Source: Xenorhabdus stockiae (GTDB lineage Bacteria; Pseudomonadota; Gammaproteobacteria; Enterobacterales; Enterobacteriaceae). Taken from it: 64,000 bases of DNA. The number at the start of each line of letters is the position of its first letter. The stretch's first letter is position 1. Below, piece after piece: positions 48,655-59,337 of this stretch. The DNA lies in contig NZ_NJAJ01000003.1 in assembly GCF_002632825.1 (NCBI RefSeq), positions 1-64,000 on the forward strand. Reading direction: 5' to 3'. A program made the translations under genes and the position numbers. The notes under the pieces are model-generated. The model had not been told where the DNA came from. It worked only from the letters and a program-made list of their open reading frames with translations, and made no database searches.

Positions 48655-49011
48655 ATGTTTTTGATGAAAAAGACGGGGATGTTACTGGGCACGCTAGTGT
48701 TAGTCGGATGTGTACAGGCACCTAAAACTATTTATGAATGGGGTGATTACCAGTCAACGCTTTACCAGTATTACCAACAAGATAAAACTGGGCCACTGGA
48801 GCAGATACAGGCTCTGGAAAAAGTGATTGAACAAGCAAAAGCCAAAGATAAACCGGTTCCTCCCGGCCTGCATGCACAAATGGGGCTACTGTACAGCAAA
48901 ACAGGCAATATTGAGGATGCCTTTCAGCAGTTTGAAATAGAGAAAAGATTATTTCCTGAATCTGCACCTTATATGGATTTTCTGCTGAATAAAAATAAGG
49001 GAGTGAAATAA
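48655..49011 (+). CDS. DUF4810 lipoprotein
   Basis: 118 aa. Signal peptide with lipobox LVLVGC (about Cys19). The domain begins YEWGDYQSTLYQYY, followed by LEKVIEQAKAKDKPVPPGLHAQMGLLYSKTGNIEDAFQQFEIEKRLFPESAPYMDFLL, which looks like a TPR-type helix-turn-helix pair. Together with the flanking CsgG-like and DUF799 genes it forms a conserved trio. AGGAAAG precedes the ATG. The last base of its stop codon is the first base of the next ATG (TAATG). Confidence 0.85.
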   Translation: MFLMKKTGMLLGTLVLVGCVQAPKTIYEWGDYQSTLYQYYQQDKTGPLEQIQALEKVIEQAKAKDKPVPPGLHAQMGLLYSKTGNIEDAFQQFEIEKRLFPESAPYMDFLLNKNKGVK

Positions 49012-49679
49012 TGAACCGTATTTTGGGCGCGATTGGTGCTTTATTTTTGCTGATACTGACGGGGTGTGCCAAACAGGCACCGCATGATTATTCTGCCTTA
49101 AGGGCAAGCGATCCCAAATCAATACTGGTTCTGCCAGCAGTGAATAAGTCTGTAGATGTGAAAGCCGCTGGCAGTGTGATTTCTCAGGTTACTTATCCAT
49201 TGGCTGAGTCAGGATATTATGTTTTTCCTGTTGCGGTAGTAGAAGAAACCTTCCGGCAGAATGGTGTGTCTGAGGCTCAGGATATTAGCAATATCAGCTA
49301 TAAGAAATTGCATGATATTTTTGGTGCAGATGCAGCGCTTTACTTGGATATCACGCAATACGGTACACAATATCAGATCATCAGTAGTGATACTCGTGTG
49401 ACTGCTGAGGCTCGTTTGGTTGATTTGCGTACAGGTGAAAAAATCTGGGGTGGTATCGCAACAGCATCCAGCGCAGAGAATCGTAACAATGGTGGTGGCG
49501 GAATTATTGGTATGTTAGTGTCTGCGGCCATTGAACAAATTGTGAATACTGTCGCTGATAGAGGACACGAAATTGCGGGTATTACCTGCAACCGTTTGTT
49601 AAGTGCCGGGCAATACTGGAATGGCCACCTGCTGTATGGCCCACGTTCAGCGTTTTATCGTAAAGAAAAAACAGAATAA
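49011..49679 (+). CDS. DUF799 (GNA1162-type) lipoprotein
   Basis: 222 aa. Signal peptide with lipobox LILTGC (Cys19). DYSALRASDPKSILVLPAVNKSVDV, then TYPLAESGYYVFPVAVVEETFRQNGV, FGADAALYLDITQYG and DTRVTAEARLVDLRTGEKIW match DUF799. The neisserial member GNA1162 is a surface-antigen candidate with a fold like TolB's N-terminal domain. It is last in the trio and starts on the stop of the DUF4810 gene. The exact function is unknown. Confidence 0.86.
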   Translation: MNRILGAIGALFLLILTGCAKQAPHDYSALRASDPKSILVLPAVNKSVDVKAAGSVISQVTYPLAESGYYVFPVAVVEETFRQNGVSEAQDISNISYKKLHDIFGADAALYLDITQYGTQYQIISSDTRVTAEARLVDLRTGEKIWGGIATASSAENRNNGGGGIIGMLVSAAIEQIVNTVADRGHEIAGITCNRLLSAGQYWNGHLLYGPRSAFYRKEKTE

Positions 49680-49712
49680 TTACTCCTGTTACCTTTCCGA
49701 TTATCTTATTAC

Positions 49713-49744
49713 AAATGCCGCAGATAATTACTGCGGCATTTTTA
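49713..49744. terminator. Bidirectional terminator after the lipoprotein operon
   Basis: 11-bp stem AAATGCCGCAG/CTGCGGCATTT, loop ATAATTA, followed by T's on the plus strand. It lies between the DUF799 gene and the convergent MATE gene. Confidence 0.92.
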
Positions 49745-49763
49745 CTAACGTTCTTTAATCTGA

Positions 49764-51104
49764 TTAAACATCCAATCGCTTAGTTTGCCATTTTTTGGAT
49801 TTCCAGCGCCACGCGTTTACCAGACCACGTACCCACTCATCACAGAAAAATCCAATCCAGATCCCCAGAATGCCCATTCCCATGGTAATTCCCAGAAAAT
49901 AACCAACGGGGATAGAGATACCCCACATGAAAATCAGGGCAGTATAAAGCGGGAACCGGGCATCGCCTGATGCTCGCAGTGCGTTGACCATAACGATATT
50001 AAAAGTACGTCCCGGTTCAAGAAACACTGATAACAGGAAGAGTGGCAGCAACAGCTCAATGATTTTTTGGTCTTCTGTCATCAGGCCGAGAAGTGGTTGC
50101 CGGAAAGCCCAGAAAGATAAGACCACTCCAATTGTGACGATAACACCGATTTTCAGGCTTTTTATACCGCGGATATAGGCCTCTTCAAAGCGTTTTGCCC
50201 CGACAAGATGACCAACCATAATTTCGTTACCAATACTGGTGGCAATCCCAAAAAGCATAATGAACAGCGATAGCTGGAAATACAGCGTCTGTGCTGCCAG
50301 AGATGTTTCACCCATCAAACCGATAAACGCCTGTGCCGTCATGTACTGCAATATCCACACGAGGTTTTCACCGGCCGCAGGCAAACCGATATGCAGGATT
50401 TTTCCAAGCATATTCTTTGACCAGCATATGAGTAATTTGGGTACCAGCTTTATTTTCAGGCCATAAAATAGCAAGCCACAAAGGAGAATAACTGCAACAG
50501 TACGACCAAATACTGTAGACCATGCCACACCTTCGAGGCCATATTTAGGTAGCCCGAAGAACCCGTACAGAACAATCATATTGCCGACAATTGTCAGTAG
50601 ATTGGCAATCAGGGTGACATACATGGCTGATTTGGATTTGCCATATACTCGCAAGCAGGCTGCCAGAATAATTGAAATGGCTTCTGGTATCAGACAGATA
50701 CCTAAAATATGCAGATAAGCAAATCCATCATCCATCAGGTTTTCTGGCAGATTCATGATATGCAGGATTTTGTAGCCGAAGAAAATAGTTACCAATGCAC
50801 AGCCAAATCCCAATACAAAATTAAAGGCGATGGAAATGTGGATCGCCTGACTGGCTTTATCCCGCCTTCCTGAACCGAGGTATTGGGCGATGACAACGCT
50901 GCAACCAACGCTGATAAAATTGAAGATAGTAATAAATAGATCAAAAACATGATTCCCAACGCCCATCGCAGCCAGATAAGCGGAAGAAATATGGCTAACC
51001 ATATAGGTATTGATTAACAGCGTTGCCATATGAAGAAAAATATCAATGAAGATCGGCCAGCTCAGGGAAAAAAGCGAACGATCAACAACATCAGATTGAT
51101 GCAT
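49764..51104 (-). CDS. MATE-family multidrug/metabolite exporter
   Basis: 446 aa from ATG 51104 (MHQSDVVDRSLFSLSWPIFIDIFL), the family's usual size. Twelve membrane segments. Family markers are LSWPIFID, INTYMVSHIS, VGCSVVIAQYLGSGRRDKAS and GAKRFEEA in the second half, with PAAGENLVWI. It resembles the E. coli YeeO/EmmdR branch; substrates of this branch include dyes and flavins. In-frame starts at 51158 and 51212 would add 18 or 36 residues and have weak ribosome sites. Confidence 0.88.
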   Translation of the reverse strand: MHQSDVVDRSLFSLSWPIFIDIFLHMATLLINTYMVSHISSAYLAAMGVGNHVFDLFITIFNFISVGCSVVIAQYLGSGRRDKASQAIHISIAFNFVLGFGCALVTIFFGYKILHIMNLPENLMDDGFAYLHILGICLIPEAISIILAACLRVYGKSKSAMYVTLIANLLTIVGNMIVLYGFFGLPKYGLEGVAWSTVFGRTVAVILLCGLLFYGLKIKLVPKLLICWSKNMLGKILHIGLPAAGENLVWILQYMTAQAFIGLMGETSLAAQTLYFQLSLFIMLFGIATSIGNEIMVGHLVGAKRFEEAYIRGIKSLKIGVIVTIGVVLSFWAFRQPLLGLMTEDQKIIELLLPLFLLSVFLEPGRTFNIVMVNALRASGDARFPLYTALIFMWGISIPVGYFLGITMGMGILGIWIGFFCDEWVRGLVNAWRWKSKKWQTKRLDV

Positions 51105-51481
51105 TATAAAAAACCTATTGTTTGAATTGAAATGAGTGGTCTTTTTGTGGTGTGACATATACTCAGAATACAATCGTAATTTTACTTGGTTTATTGGTTG
51201 ATTGATAGGCAAAACACACGATTTGCTGATAGATAACAGGTAATAAAATTTATGGCTATGACTTGATTCTTATCCCCGATTCACTGGATAATCTTCTGCC
51301 TCAAATTATCTCACCATTTTTTTATCTCAAAAGCCAAACGATTGCGTATGAGAAATGGCTGAATTGATAGCTTCAGCATTTTTAGCGTTATTAAGTGACG
51401 TAATCGTTTTCGTCGGAAGGGGAGTAAAGAAATGATGAGAAAAATAATGATCGATATTTAACACACTGGCAGGGGATAAAT
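51105..51481. other. Divergent region between the MATE gene and ghxP
   Basis: 377 bp. It includes the two alternative N-terminal starts of the MATE gene. The promoter of ghxP should lie within 51300-51470. I found no purine-repressor-like palindrome here and nothing else of note. Confidence 0.45.
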
Positions 51482-52828
51482 ATGTCTGGCACGCAGGCAC
51501 CAACTCAATGCAAACTCGATAGGTATTTTAAGATAACTGAACGTGGAAGCTCGGTACGTCAGGAGATTCTCGCTGGGTTAACAATATTTCTGGCTATGGT
51601 GTATTCCGTTATTGTTGTACCGGGTATGCTCGGACAAGCCGGATTTCCTCATACCGCAGTATTTATTTCTGTCTGTCTGGTGACCGGAATTGGCTCATTG
51701 CTGATGGGGTTATGGGTTAATTTGCCGATGGCGATTGGCTGTGCCATCTCACTGACTGCCTTTACTGCTTTTAGTCTGGTATTAGGGCAGCAAGTTAGCA
51801 TCCCTGTTGCTCTGGGCGCTGTTTTTCTGATGGGATGTATATTCACCTTTATTTCTGTTACCGGTATTCGAGCCTGGTTATTGCGCAATATTCCAATGGG
51901 AATTGCACATGGGGCAGGAATTGGTATCGGATTATTTTTGCTTCTTATTGCGGCAAATGGTGTCGGTCTGGTGATTAAAAATCCGAAGGAAGGATTACCG
52001 GTTGCCTTTGGTACACTGACTGCCTTTCCTGTCTTTATGACTCTGTTTGGTCTGGCTGCGATTATCGGTCTGGAAAAGAAAAAAGTCCCCGGTAGCATTT
52101 TGTTGGTTATCATTGCTATTTCAATCATTGGCCTGATTTTCGATCCTGCGGTGAAATATCAGGGTTTTTTTAAAGTCCCCACATTAGGAGAAGACGGCCT
52201 TTCCCTGATGTTCAGTATGGATATCATGGGGGCGTTACAGCCTGCTGTCCTGCCAAGCCTTCTTGCACTGGTGATGACCGCAGTATTTGATGCCACAGGG
52301 ACTATCAGAGCTGTGGCCGGGCAGGCCAACCTGTTGGATAAGCGTGGGCAGATTATTAGTGGTAGTAAGGCGTTAACCGCTGATTCTGTCAGTAGTATTT
52401 TTGCCGGAGCGATAGGCTCTTCGCCTGCTGGCGTTTATATCGAATCTGCCGCAGGGAGTGCTGTAGGCGGAAAAACAGGGTTAACTGCGACCATTGTCGG
52501 TATTTTGTTTCTGCTAATCTTATTCCTTTCCCCATTGTCATATCTGGTTCCTGCGTATGCCACTGCACCGGCTTTAATGTATGTCGGTCTGCTGATGCTG
52601 AGCAATGTGAGAAAACTGAATTTCGATGATTCTGTTGATGCTGTGTCGGGGCTGTTGTGCGCCGTATTCATCGTTCTGACCTGTAATATCGTGACAGGAA
52701 TTATGTTAGGTTTCAGCACGTTGGTTGTCGGGCGTATTTTTGCCGGTGAGTGGCGTAAGCTGAATATTAGTACGGTAGTCATCGCCACTGCACTGGTGGT
52801 ATTCTATGCTAGCAGTTGGGCCATTTAG
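51482..52828 (+). CDS. ghxP: GhxP, guanine/hypoxanthine permease (NCS2/AzgA family)
   Basis: 448 aa, matching E. coli GhxP (YjcD, 449 aa) over its length. A proton symporter in the inner membrane with ~13 hydrophobic segments. [58 protein letters not shown] and [19 protein letters not shown] are diagnostic. The downstream neighbour yjcE is the same as in E. coli (yjcD-yjcE). Confidence 0.93.
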   Translation: MSGTQAPTQCKLDRYFKITERGSSVRQEILAGLTIFLAMVYSVIVVPGMLGQAGFPHTAVFISVCLVTGIGSLLMGLWVNLPMAIGCAISLTAFTAFSLVLGQQVSIPVALGAVFLMGCIFTFISVTGIRAWLLRNIPMGIAHGAGIGIGLFLLLIAANGVGLVIKNPKEGLPVAFGTLTAFPVFMTLFGLAAIIGLEKKKVPGSILLVIIAISIIGLIFDPAVKYQGFFKVPTLGEDGLSLMFSMDIMGALQPAVLPSLLALVMTAVFDATGTIRAVAGQANLLDKRGQIISGSKALTADSVSSIFAGAIGSSPAGVYIESAAGSAVGGKTGLTATIVGILFLLILFLSPLSYLVPAYATAPALMYVGLLMLSNVRKLNFDDSVDAVSGLLCAVFIVLTCNIVTGIMLGFSTLVVGRIFAGEWRKLNISTVVIATALVVFYASSWAI

Positions 52829-52849
52829 CCAGAACTAGCCTGAAAGCTA

Positions 52850-52874
52850 TGCGTAAGCGGTTAACGTTTGCGCA
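52850..52874 (+). terminator. Hairpin after ghxP
   Basis: TGCGTAAGCG can pair with CGTTTGCGCA, with two G-U pairs, around a GTTAA loop, 22 bp after the stop. The right arm, AACGTTTGCG, resembles half of a PurR operator, so a regulatory role is an alternative reading. Confidence 0.5.
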
Positions 52875-53099
52875 TATATTTCCCTGCCTGATAATTTTTA
52901 AAACCTGTCAAATTTTCGACAAAATCCCTCAGATAAGTATAAAATAAGAAAATGGCTTGCGGGTCATTGATTCACAATGTGATTGTTTTTTGATTTTCCA
53001 GAATAACTTCAATTTTTGTGGTTATTAGCGCTGTTATTAGAAAGAAAAAACAGTCACAATCTCCTCACCGACGGATTTTTGGCAATTTGTAAGGGTAAC

Positions 53100-54749
53100 A
53101 TGGAAATATTCTTTACTATCTTGATCTTGATTTTGGTGGTGTCAGTTTCTGGTGTTCTTACTAAGGTGATCCCGTTCCGTGTCCCTTTGCCGATAGTGCA
53201 AATAGCAATGGGGGCGTTGCTGGCTTGGCCTCATTTTGGTTTACACGTTACTTTCGACCCTGAATTATTCCTCGTTTTACTTATCCCTCCTTTGTTATTT
53301 GTTGATGGCTGGAAAACACCGACCAGAGAATTTTTTCACCATGGGCGTGAAATCGTTATTCTGGTTTTAGTGCTGGTTTTAGTAACAGTTGTCGGTATTG
53401 GTTATTTGATTTACTGGTTATTGCCGAGTATTCCGCTTATTGCGGCTTTTGCTCTGGCCGCCGTGTTGTCACCAACCGATGCCGTTGCCTTATCCTCAAT
53501 CGTCGGGAAAGGGCGCATTCCTAAAAATATGATGAGTGTGCTGGAAGGTGAAGCGTTGATGAACGATGCTTCGGGTCTGGTCGCTCTGAAATTTGCTGTG
53601 GCAATTGCCATGGGAACAATGGCATTTACGGTAACCGGTGCAACATTCGAATTCTTTAAAGTTGCAATTGGTGGTCTGGCATCAGGCGTTGCTGTTACCT
53701 GGTTGTACAGTAAATCACTGAGATTGATGAGCCGCTGGAGTGGCGATGATCCCGCGACTCAAATCATGTTTATGATGCTGTTGCCATTTGCTTCTTACAT
53801 GATTGCTGAACATATTGGTGTTTCTGGCATTCTGGCTGCTGTTGCGGCGGGTATGACTATCAGTACGGCTGGCGTGATCCGTAATGCACCGCTGGATATG
53901 CGTTTGCGAGCGGATAATGTTTGGGGAATGCTGGCATTCGTATTTAACGGGCTGGTATTCATCATGCTGGGGCTACAGTTGCCGGGAATTTGGGAGACTT
54001 CTGTTGCTCAGGCTGATCTCGACCCGCATGTAGAAACCTGGATGCTGTTTGCTGCTGTAGGCATCATTTATGGCGCACTGGTATTGCTGCGGTTCTGCTG
54101 GTTATGGCTGATGAAAAATACCAGTAAAATCCTGATGAAGAAGAAACCACTGGAATTCTCAACCTACACTACGCGTGAATTGTTGCTGGCTTCATTTGCG
54201 GGAGTCCGTGGTGCTATTACTCTGGCTGGTGCTCTGTCAGTACCTCTCTTCCTGCCGGATGGCGATCCGTTTCCTGCCCGTTATCAGTTGATCTTTATTT
54301 CTGCAGGTGTGATTCTGGTTTCACTTTTTGTTGGCGTCATTGCCCTGCCACTCTTGCTGAGAGGTATGAAAGTGGGAGACAAACAGGCTGATCTTGATGA
54401 AATCAGAATGGCGAAAGCAGCGATGGCTGAAGTTGCGATTGTCAGTATGAATAAAATGGAAGAACGCCTGTCTGCCAGCACAGAAGAAAAATTAGATGCT
54501 GAAGTGATTAGCGAAGTTGCTTCCCGGGTTACCGGTTACTTACGGCGCCGTACTGCGGGCACGGACGAGGGTGAACACAGCTTGGAGGTTGAAGAGCTGG
54601 AGCGTCGTTTCCGTCTGACTGCATTACGGGCTGAAAGAGGGGAACTGTATCACTTGCGTGCAACCCGTAAAGTTAGTAATGAAACATTACAGACGCTTTT
54701 GCATGATCTTGATCTGCTGGAAGCACTGTTAGTGGATAAATCTCAATAA
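53100..54749 (+). CDS. yjcE: YjcE, Na+/H+ antiporter (CPA1 family)
   Basis: 549 aa, the same length as E. coli YjcE. Twelve N-terminal membrane segments, with LSPTDAVAL and GEALMNDASGLVALKFAVA, the Asp-containing ion-binding motifs of CPA1 exchangers. A cytoplasmic tail (about 440-549) is rich in charged residues (MEERLSAS..., ERRFRLTALRAERGELYHLRATR). The ATG at 53100 (MEIFF) is supported by AAGGG and alignment; a 28-residue in-frame extension upstream is rejected. Confidence 0.93.
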   Translation: MEIFFTILILILVVSVSGVLTKVIPFRVPLPIVQIAMGALLAWPHFGLHVTFDPELFLVLLIPPLLFVDGWKTPTREFFHHGREIVILVLVLVLVTVVGIGYLIYWLLPSIPLIAAFALAAVLSPTDAVALSSIVGKGRIPKNMMSVLEGEALMNDASGLVALKFAVAIAMGTMAFTVTGATFEFFKVAIGGLASGVAVTWLYSKSLRLMSRWSGDDPATQIMFMMLLPFASYMIAEHIGVSGILAAVAAGMTISTAGVIRNAPLDMRLRADNVWGMLAFVFNGLVFIMLGLQLPGIWETSVAQADLDPHVETWMLFAAVGIIYGALVLLRFCWLWLMKNTSKILMKKKPLEFSTYTTRELLLASFAGVRGAITLAGALSVPLFLPDGDPFPARYQLIFISAGVILVSLFVGVIALPLLLRGMKVGDKQADLDEIRMAKAAMAEVAIVSMNKMEERLSASTEEKLDAEVISEVASRVTGYLRRRTAGTDEGEHSLEVEELERRFRLTALRAERGELYHLRATRKVSNETLQTLLHDLDLLEALLVDKSQ

Positions 54750-54751
54750 AT

Positions 54752-55651
54752 ATGTGGCTATTAACAATCACAACATTTTTGTGGGCCGCCTCATTCAGCC
54801 TGATCGGTGCTTATCTTGCCGGTCAGGTTGATAGCTGGTTTTCTGTACTCATCAGAGTAGCACTCGCTGCTTTGGTATTCCTGCCATTCCTGCGCTGGCG
54901 TGGGCTATCGCTGAAAGTGATTTCGCTGTATATGGCAGTGGGCGCTTGCCAACTGGGTGTGATGTACTTGTTTGTATTTCATGCGTACCACTATCTGACA
55001 GTGGCAGAGTTTCTGCTTTTTACTGTTATGACACCGCTGTATGTCACACTGATCTACGATTTACTGAAGCGTCAGAGGCTGCGTTGGGGATATGCACTCA
55101 GTTCGCTGCTGGCTGTTGCCGGAGCTGCGATTATCCGTTATGACCGGCTAAGTGAATCTTTTTGGATTGGCTTGATTTTGGTGCAACTGGCGAATATTTT
55201 CTTTGCTATTGGTCAGGTTGGTTATAAGCGTTTGATGGAGAAGCATCCGATCCCACAACGAGTGGCGATTTCATGGTTCTATTTAGGTGCCTGTGTTGTT
55301 GCAATTATCGGATGGTTAATCTTTGGTAACCCACAGAAGCTGCCGACAACGCAATTACAGTGGTGGGTTCTGATCTGGTTAGGCGCAGGGGCATCCGGTA
55401 TTGGCTATTTTATGTGGAACTATGGTGCAACTCAGGTTGATGCCGGAACACTCGCAATTATGAATAATATGCTGGTTCCGGCTGGGTTACTGGTTAACTT
55501 TGTCATTTGGCAGCAGCATCCAGATTGGCTGAGCTTTAGCATTGGAGGCAGCCTGATTGTTGCATCGCTTTGGGTGCATCACCGCTGGATATTGAAACCC
55601 GTTTTACAAAAGGCAGACTATCCACCGCGTGCTGGCGCGCAGAACGAATAA
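54752..55651 (+). CDS. yigM: YigM (BioP), biotin transporter of the EamA/DMT family
   Basis: 299 aa, matching E. coli YigM. Ten membrane segments in two EamA repeats; [17 protein letters not shown] and [25 protein letters not shown] are well conserved. E. coli YigM imports biotin. The start is 2 bp after the yjcE stop. The last 116 bp overlap the 3' end of metR on the opposite strand. Confidence 0.9.
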   Translation: MWLLTITTFLWAASFSLIGAYLAGQVDSWFSVLIRVALAALVFLPFLRWRGLSLKVISLYMAVGACQLGVMYLFVFHAYHYLTVAEFLLFTVMTPLYVTLIYDLLKRQRLRWGYALSSLLAVAGAAIIRYDRLSESFWIGLILVQLANIFFAIGQVGYKRLMEKHPIPQRVAISWFYLGACVVAIIGWLIFGNPQKLPTTQLQWWVLIWLGAGASGIGYFMWNYGATQVDAGTLAIMNNMLVPAGLLVNFVIWQQHPDWLSFSIGGSLIVASLWVHHRWILKPVLQKADYPPRAGAQNE

Positions 55652-56492
55652 ATGTATCAATAGCCGGTTGGTGTTGCTCTCCTTTACGGCAGGCAGCGTA
55701 CAACCGGCTCCATAATCCCTCTCCCAGCGTTTGCGTGACAACTAAACCCTGTCTTTCAAATGTTTCTACGGCCCAGTGAGGTAATGCTGCAATACCTAAG
55801 CGGGCTGCCACCATTTGGATCAGTAATAAAGTGTTATCAACGGTTTTCAGGGTGGGAGTTACTTCGGCTGGCTGGAGAAAACGTCTCCAAATATCAAAAC
55901 GTTGTCGTTGAACAGGATAAATCAGTAACGTCTCAGGTGCGAGATCTTGTGGCTGAATATCCCGCTGATTGGCTAATGGATGATCCGGGGCCACCACCAA
56001 CTTTACTTCATAATCAAACAGCGGTGTATAGTGGAGATCGCTGTCGGAAATAATATCGGATGTCAGTACAATATCCAGCTCCTTTTGTTGCAGGGACGGT
56101 TGTGGATCAAATGTCACCCCGGATTTGAAATCCACATTAACCAGCGGCCAGCTTTCCCGGAAAAGCTTTAATGCAGGCGTGAGCCACTGAATACAGCTAT
56201 GACATTCAATCGCAATGCGTAGGTTAGTTTCTTCCGGTTCATTACACTCACTCAGAGATGCTTTGATCATCGGTAAAATCTGCTCAGCCAGCTTCAGTAG
56301 AACTTCTCCCTGATGTGTAAGTTGAAGCGGCTGACTTTTACGAATGAAAAGTTTGTATCCCAGACGATGCTCTAATTCACTGAATTGATGTGAAAGAGCA
56401 GATTGAGTTTGATGCAAGTGATTCGCAGCAGCTGCCAATGAGCCACAGAGATTTAGTGCTTGCAATGTTTTTAAGTGTTTAATTTCGATCAT
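55536..56492 (-). CDS. metR: MetR, LysR-family activator of methionine biosynthesis
   Basis: 318 aa (E. coli 317). N-terminal winged HTH with [39 protein letters not shown]; the effector domain (about 90-295) responds to homocysteine in E. coli. It is divergent from metE across 107 bp. The C-terminal 38 codons overlap yigM antisense. A MetR box (TGAA-N5-TTCA) lies immediately upstream of its own start codon. Confidence 0.94.
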   Translation of the reverse strand: MIEIKHLKTLQALNLCGSLAAAANHLHQTQSALSHQFSELEHRLGYKLFIRKSQPLQLTHQGEVLLKLAEQILPMIKASLSECNEPEETNLRIAIECHSCIQWLTPALKLFRESWPLVNVDFKSGVTFDPQPSLQQKELDIVLTSDIISDSDLHYTPLFDYEVKLVVAPDHPLANQRDIQPQDLAPETLLIYPVQRQRFDIWRRFLQPAEVTPTLKTVDNTLLLIQMVAARLGIAALPHWAVETFERQGLVVTQTLGEGLWSRLYAACRKGEQHQPAIDTFIRSARQHAVDSLPFVKRVSISSGDAPKAMQQSGCLQC

Positions 56493-56504
56493 GAAAAACC
56501 TTCA
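56492..56504. promoter_or_regulatory. MetR binding site
   Basis: TGAAAAACCTTCA fits the MetR consensus TGAA-N5-TTCA exactly. It adjoins the metR initiation codon (its first base is the last position of the ATG complement), suggesting autoregulation, and lies ~100 bp before metE. Confidence 0.7.
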
Positions 56505-56564
56505 AGTTGATGATGAATAATTTGCGCTTGTGGTTTATACATTACCTGTTGATTATAGAAGTGT

Positions 56565-56580
56565 AAACATCTAGACGGCT
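56565..56580. promoter_or_regulatory. Tandem MetJ met-boxes before metE
   Basis: AAACATCT followed directly by AGACGGCT gives 6/8 and 7/8 matches to the met-box AGACGTCT, in the tandem arrangement MetJ needs. It lies 20-35 bp before the metE start, where repressor would block initiation. Confidence rests on sequence match and location. Confidence 0.75.
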
Positions 56581-56599
56581 AAAATTTGCGGGTGACGAC

Positions 56600-58879
56600 A
56601 TGACAGTTTTAAATCATACATTAGGTTTTCCACGTATCGGATTGAAAAGAGAGCTAAAAAAAGCACAAGAAAGCTATTGGGCAGGTAAAATTTCTCAACA
56701 AGAATTGCTAGAAACAGGCCGTGAATTACGAGCACGTCACTGGCAACAGCAAAAAGAAGCAGGAGTAGATTTAATTCCTGTCGGTGATTTCGCTTGGTAT
56801 GACCAAGTATTGACGACCAGTCTGCTGCTGGGGAACGTTCCTCCTCGCCATCAAAATGAAGATGGAAACATTGATTTAGATACACTATTCCGCATTGCCC
56901 GTGGTCGGGCACCGACAGGTACTCCGGCTGCTGCGTCAGAAATGACCAAGTGGTTTAACACTAACTACCATTACATTGTTCCTGAGTTTCAGGAAGGTCA
57001 AGAATTTAAATTAGGATGGACTCAACTGCTGGATGAAGTCGATGAAGCACTAGCACTGGGACATAACGTAAAACCTGTTTTACTGGGGCCGGTGACTTAT
57101 TTATGGCTTGGAAAGGTAAAAGGCAAAGCCTTTGAACGCCTCTCTTTATTGGCGGATATTCTGCCCGTATATCAACAGGTGCTGGGTGAACTGGCAAAAC
57201 GTGGCATCGAGTGGGTACAGATAGATGAGCCTGCATTGGTGCTGGAGCTGCCAGAAGAGTGGTTAGCTGCATTTCAGCCTGCTTATCAGGCACTGCAGGG
57301 CCAGGTTAAGTTATTGCTGACAACCTACTTTGATAGTATCAGTCATAATCTAGCGACCATTAAATCACTGCCGGTACAGGGGTTACATGTTGATTTAGTT
57401 GCAGGGCAGGATTCACTGGATGAACTGCATAAATCTTTACCTGAGACATTATTGTTATCGTTAGGGGTTGTTAACGGACGTAACGTCTGGCGGGCAGATC
57501 TGAGCGCAAAATATGAACTTGTTGCGCCTTTATTGGGTAAACGAGATATTTGGATCGGTAGTTCTTGCTCATTATTACATAGCCCGATTGATCTGAATGA
57601 TGAAACAGGACTGGATGAAGAAGTTAGGAGTTGGTTTGCCTTTGCACTACAGAAATGTGCGGAACTTTCTCTGCTATCTCAGGCATTGAATGCTCCACAA
57701 GGCAGCAGACAGCCCGAGCTGGATGATTATAGCGCGCCAATTCGTGCCCGCCGTAGCTCCGTCCGGGTGAATAATCCGGCTGTAGCTGAGCGCCTTAACA
57801 AGATCCGTCCGCAGGACAGCGAACGTAATCAAGTTTATGAAGAGCGCGCCAGACTCCAACGTCAACGTTATAAACTACCTTTGTGGCCGACAACAACGAT
57901 AGGTTCTTTCCCTCAGACAACAGAGATCCGCGGCTTACGCCTGGATTTCAAGAAAGGTCGCGTTGATGGCAATCATTACCGCACCAATATCAGTGAACAT
58001 ATTAAACAGGCGATCACTGAGCAGGAACGGCTGGGATTAGATGTGCTGGTACATGGTGAAGCCGAACGTAATGACATGGTGGAATATTTCGGTGAACATT
58101 TTGACGGTTATGTCTTTACGCAAAACGGCTGGGTACAAAGTTATGGTTCCCGCTGTGTTAAACCACCGGTCATTATCGGAGATATCAGCCGTCCAGAAGC
58201 GATTACCGTTGATTGGGCAACCTATGCTCAATCCCTGACAGATAAGCCAGTAAAAGGCATGTTAACCGGGCCGGTAACGATTCTTTGCTGGTCATTCCCA
58301 AGGGAAGATATCAGCCGGGAAACTATTGCTAAGCAGATTGCACTGGCTCTGCGTGATGAAGTGGATGATTTGCAGAAAGCGGGTATTGGCATTATCCAGA
58401 TTGATGAACCAGCATTGCGCGAAGGCTTGCCGCTGCGCCGCGAAGAGTGGCAGGCATATCTGGATTGGGCAGTGGATGCCTTTAAACTAAGTGCAGCCAT
58501 TGCGGAAGACGAGACTCAGATCCATACCCATATGTGTTATTGCGAGTTCAATGACATCATGACTTCCATTGCAGCACTGGATGCGGATGTTATCACCATT
58601 GAAACGTCTCGCTCAGATATGGAACTGCTGGATTCGTTTGAAGACTTTTCATATCCAAATGAAATTGGGCCAGGCGTGTATGACATTCACTCACCGAATG
58701 TGCCGAGTGTTGAGTGGATTGAAGCCTTGTTGCGCAAAGCGGCTGAACGTATTCCGGTTGAACGTTTATGGGTTAACCCCGACTGTGGCCTGAAAACCCG
58801 GGGCTGGGCAGAAACCCGCCAGTCATTGGCGAATATGGTTGAAGCCGCAAAACGTCTGCGTGATTCAGTTAATAGCTAA
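56600..58879 (+). CDS. metE: MetE, cobalamin-independent methionine synthase
   Basis: 759 aa (E. coli 753). It transfers a methyl group from methyltetrahydrofolate-triglutamate to homocysteine. Both barrel halves are recognisable: N-terminal [20 protein letters not shown] and C-terminal [14 protein letters not shown]. The zinc/homocysteine site includes [12 protein letters not shown] (His, Cys) and [11 protein letters not shown] (Cys). [16 protein letters not shown] is conserved. It is divergent from metR and controlled through the MetR and MetJ sites listed here. Confidence 0.97.
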   Translation: MTVLNHTLGFPRIGLKRELKKAQESYWAGKISQQELLETGRELRARHWQQQKEAGVDLIPVGDFAWYDQVLTTSLLLGNVPPRHQNEDGNIDLDTLFRIARGRAPTGTPAAASEMTKWFNTNYHYIVPEFQEGQEFKLGWTQLLDEVDEALALGHNVKPVLLGPVTYLWLGKVKGKAFERLSLLADILPVYQQVLGELAKRGIEWVQIDEPALVLELPEEWLAAFQPAYQALQGQVKLLLTTYFDSISHNLATIKSLPVQGLHVDLVAGQDSLDELHKSLPETLLLSLGVVNGRNVWRADLSAKYELVAPLLGKRDIWIGSSCSLLHSPIDLNDETGLDEEVRSWFAFALQKCAELSLLSQALNAPQGSRQPELDDYSAPIRARRSSVRVNNPAVAERLNKIRPQDSERNQVYEERARLQRQRYKLPLWPTTTIGSFPQTTEIRGLRLDFKKGRVDGNHYRTNISEHIKQAITEQERLGLDVLVHGEAERNDMVEYFGEHFDGYVFTQNGWVQSYGSRCVKPPVIIGDISRPEAITVDWATYAQSLTDKPVKGMLTGPVTILCWSFPREDISRETIAKQIALALRDEVDDLQKAGIGIIQIDEPALREGLPLRREEWQAYLDWAVDAFKLSAAIAEDETQIHTHMCYCEFNDIMTSIAALDADVITIETSRSDMELLDSFEDFSYPNEIGPGVYDIHSPNVPSVEWIEALLRKAAERIPVERLWVNPDCGLKTRGWAETRQSLANMVEAAKRLRDSVNS

Positions 58880-58897
58880 GTAAATTTAAGTAAGACT

Positions 58898-58943
58898 TTA
58901 ACCTGCCCACCATAGGAAAATATAAATATGGCGGGCAGGTTAA
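58898..58943. terminator. Bidirectional terminator after metE
   Basis: A 17-bp stem with one mismatch, 58898-58914 paired with 58927-58943, and a 12-nt loop. It lies between metE and the convergent yidB and is flanked by A/T-rich sequence on both sides. Confidence 0.85.
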
Positions 58944-58944
58944 T

Positions 58945-59337
58945 TTATTTAGTCAGTAATTTATCTTTCAATAAATTCATCCCTACTGATTTTAGATCCA
59001 GATTTTCAGGTACTTCACCATTTGGTGTAACCTTATCAATAAGATTAGGCAGATGTTGTGAAATGAGTGATGAGGCTTCACTGGGGTCGATACCCATTTT
59101 TTCTGCTAATGTCTGGATTGTGGAGGAGCCAAAAATAGAGGAAACCTGATCAGCATGAATAGGCGTATTTTCCCCCGTACCAATCCACGAATGAATTGTG
59201 CCATCCAATCCTTGCCGGGAAAACTGTTCAACTAACCCACTTATTCCTCCCTGACCTTCAACCCAGTCCATTATATGCTGAATTTGTTGGCTCTTACCCC
59301 GACTCATCATATTTGAAATTTGATCAAAAAAGCTCAT
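58945..59337 (-). CDS. yidB: YidB-family DUF937 protein
   Basis: 130 aa (E. coli YidB 132). GGISGLVEQFSRQGLDGTIHSWIGTGEN, then the Q(V)SSIFGSSTIQTLAEKMGIDPSEASSLISQHLPNLIDKVTPNGEVP pattern is the DUF937 signature. The molecular function is unknown. The ATG is preceded by GGAGGG. The terminal codons abut the metE terminator. Confidence 0.9.
   Translation of the reverse strand: MSFFDQISNMMSRGKSQQIQHIMDWVEGQGGISGLVEQFSRQGLDGTIHSWIGTGENTPIHADQVSSIFGSSTIQTLAEKMGIDPSEASSLISQHLPNLIDKVTPNGEVPENLDLKSVGMNLLKDKLLTK

Noticed and set aside
47953-49679. Curli biogenesis locus
   Set aside because: Only the CsgG-like domain is present. csgA, csgB, csgE, csgF and csgD are absent from the window, and the two partner genes are DUF4810 and DUF799.
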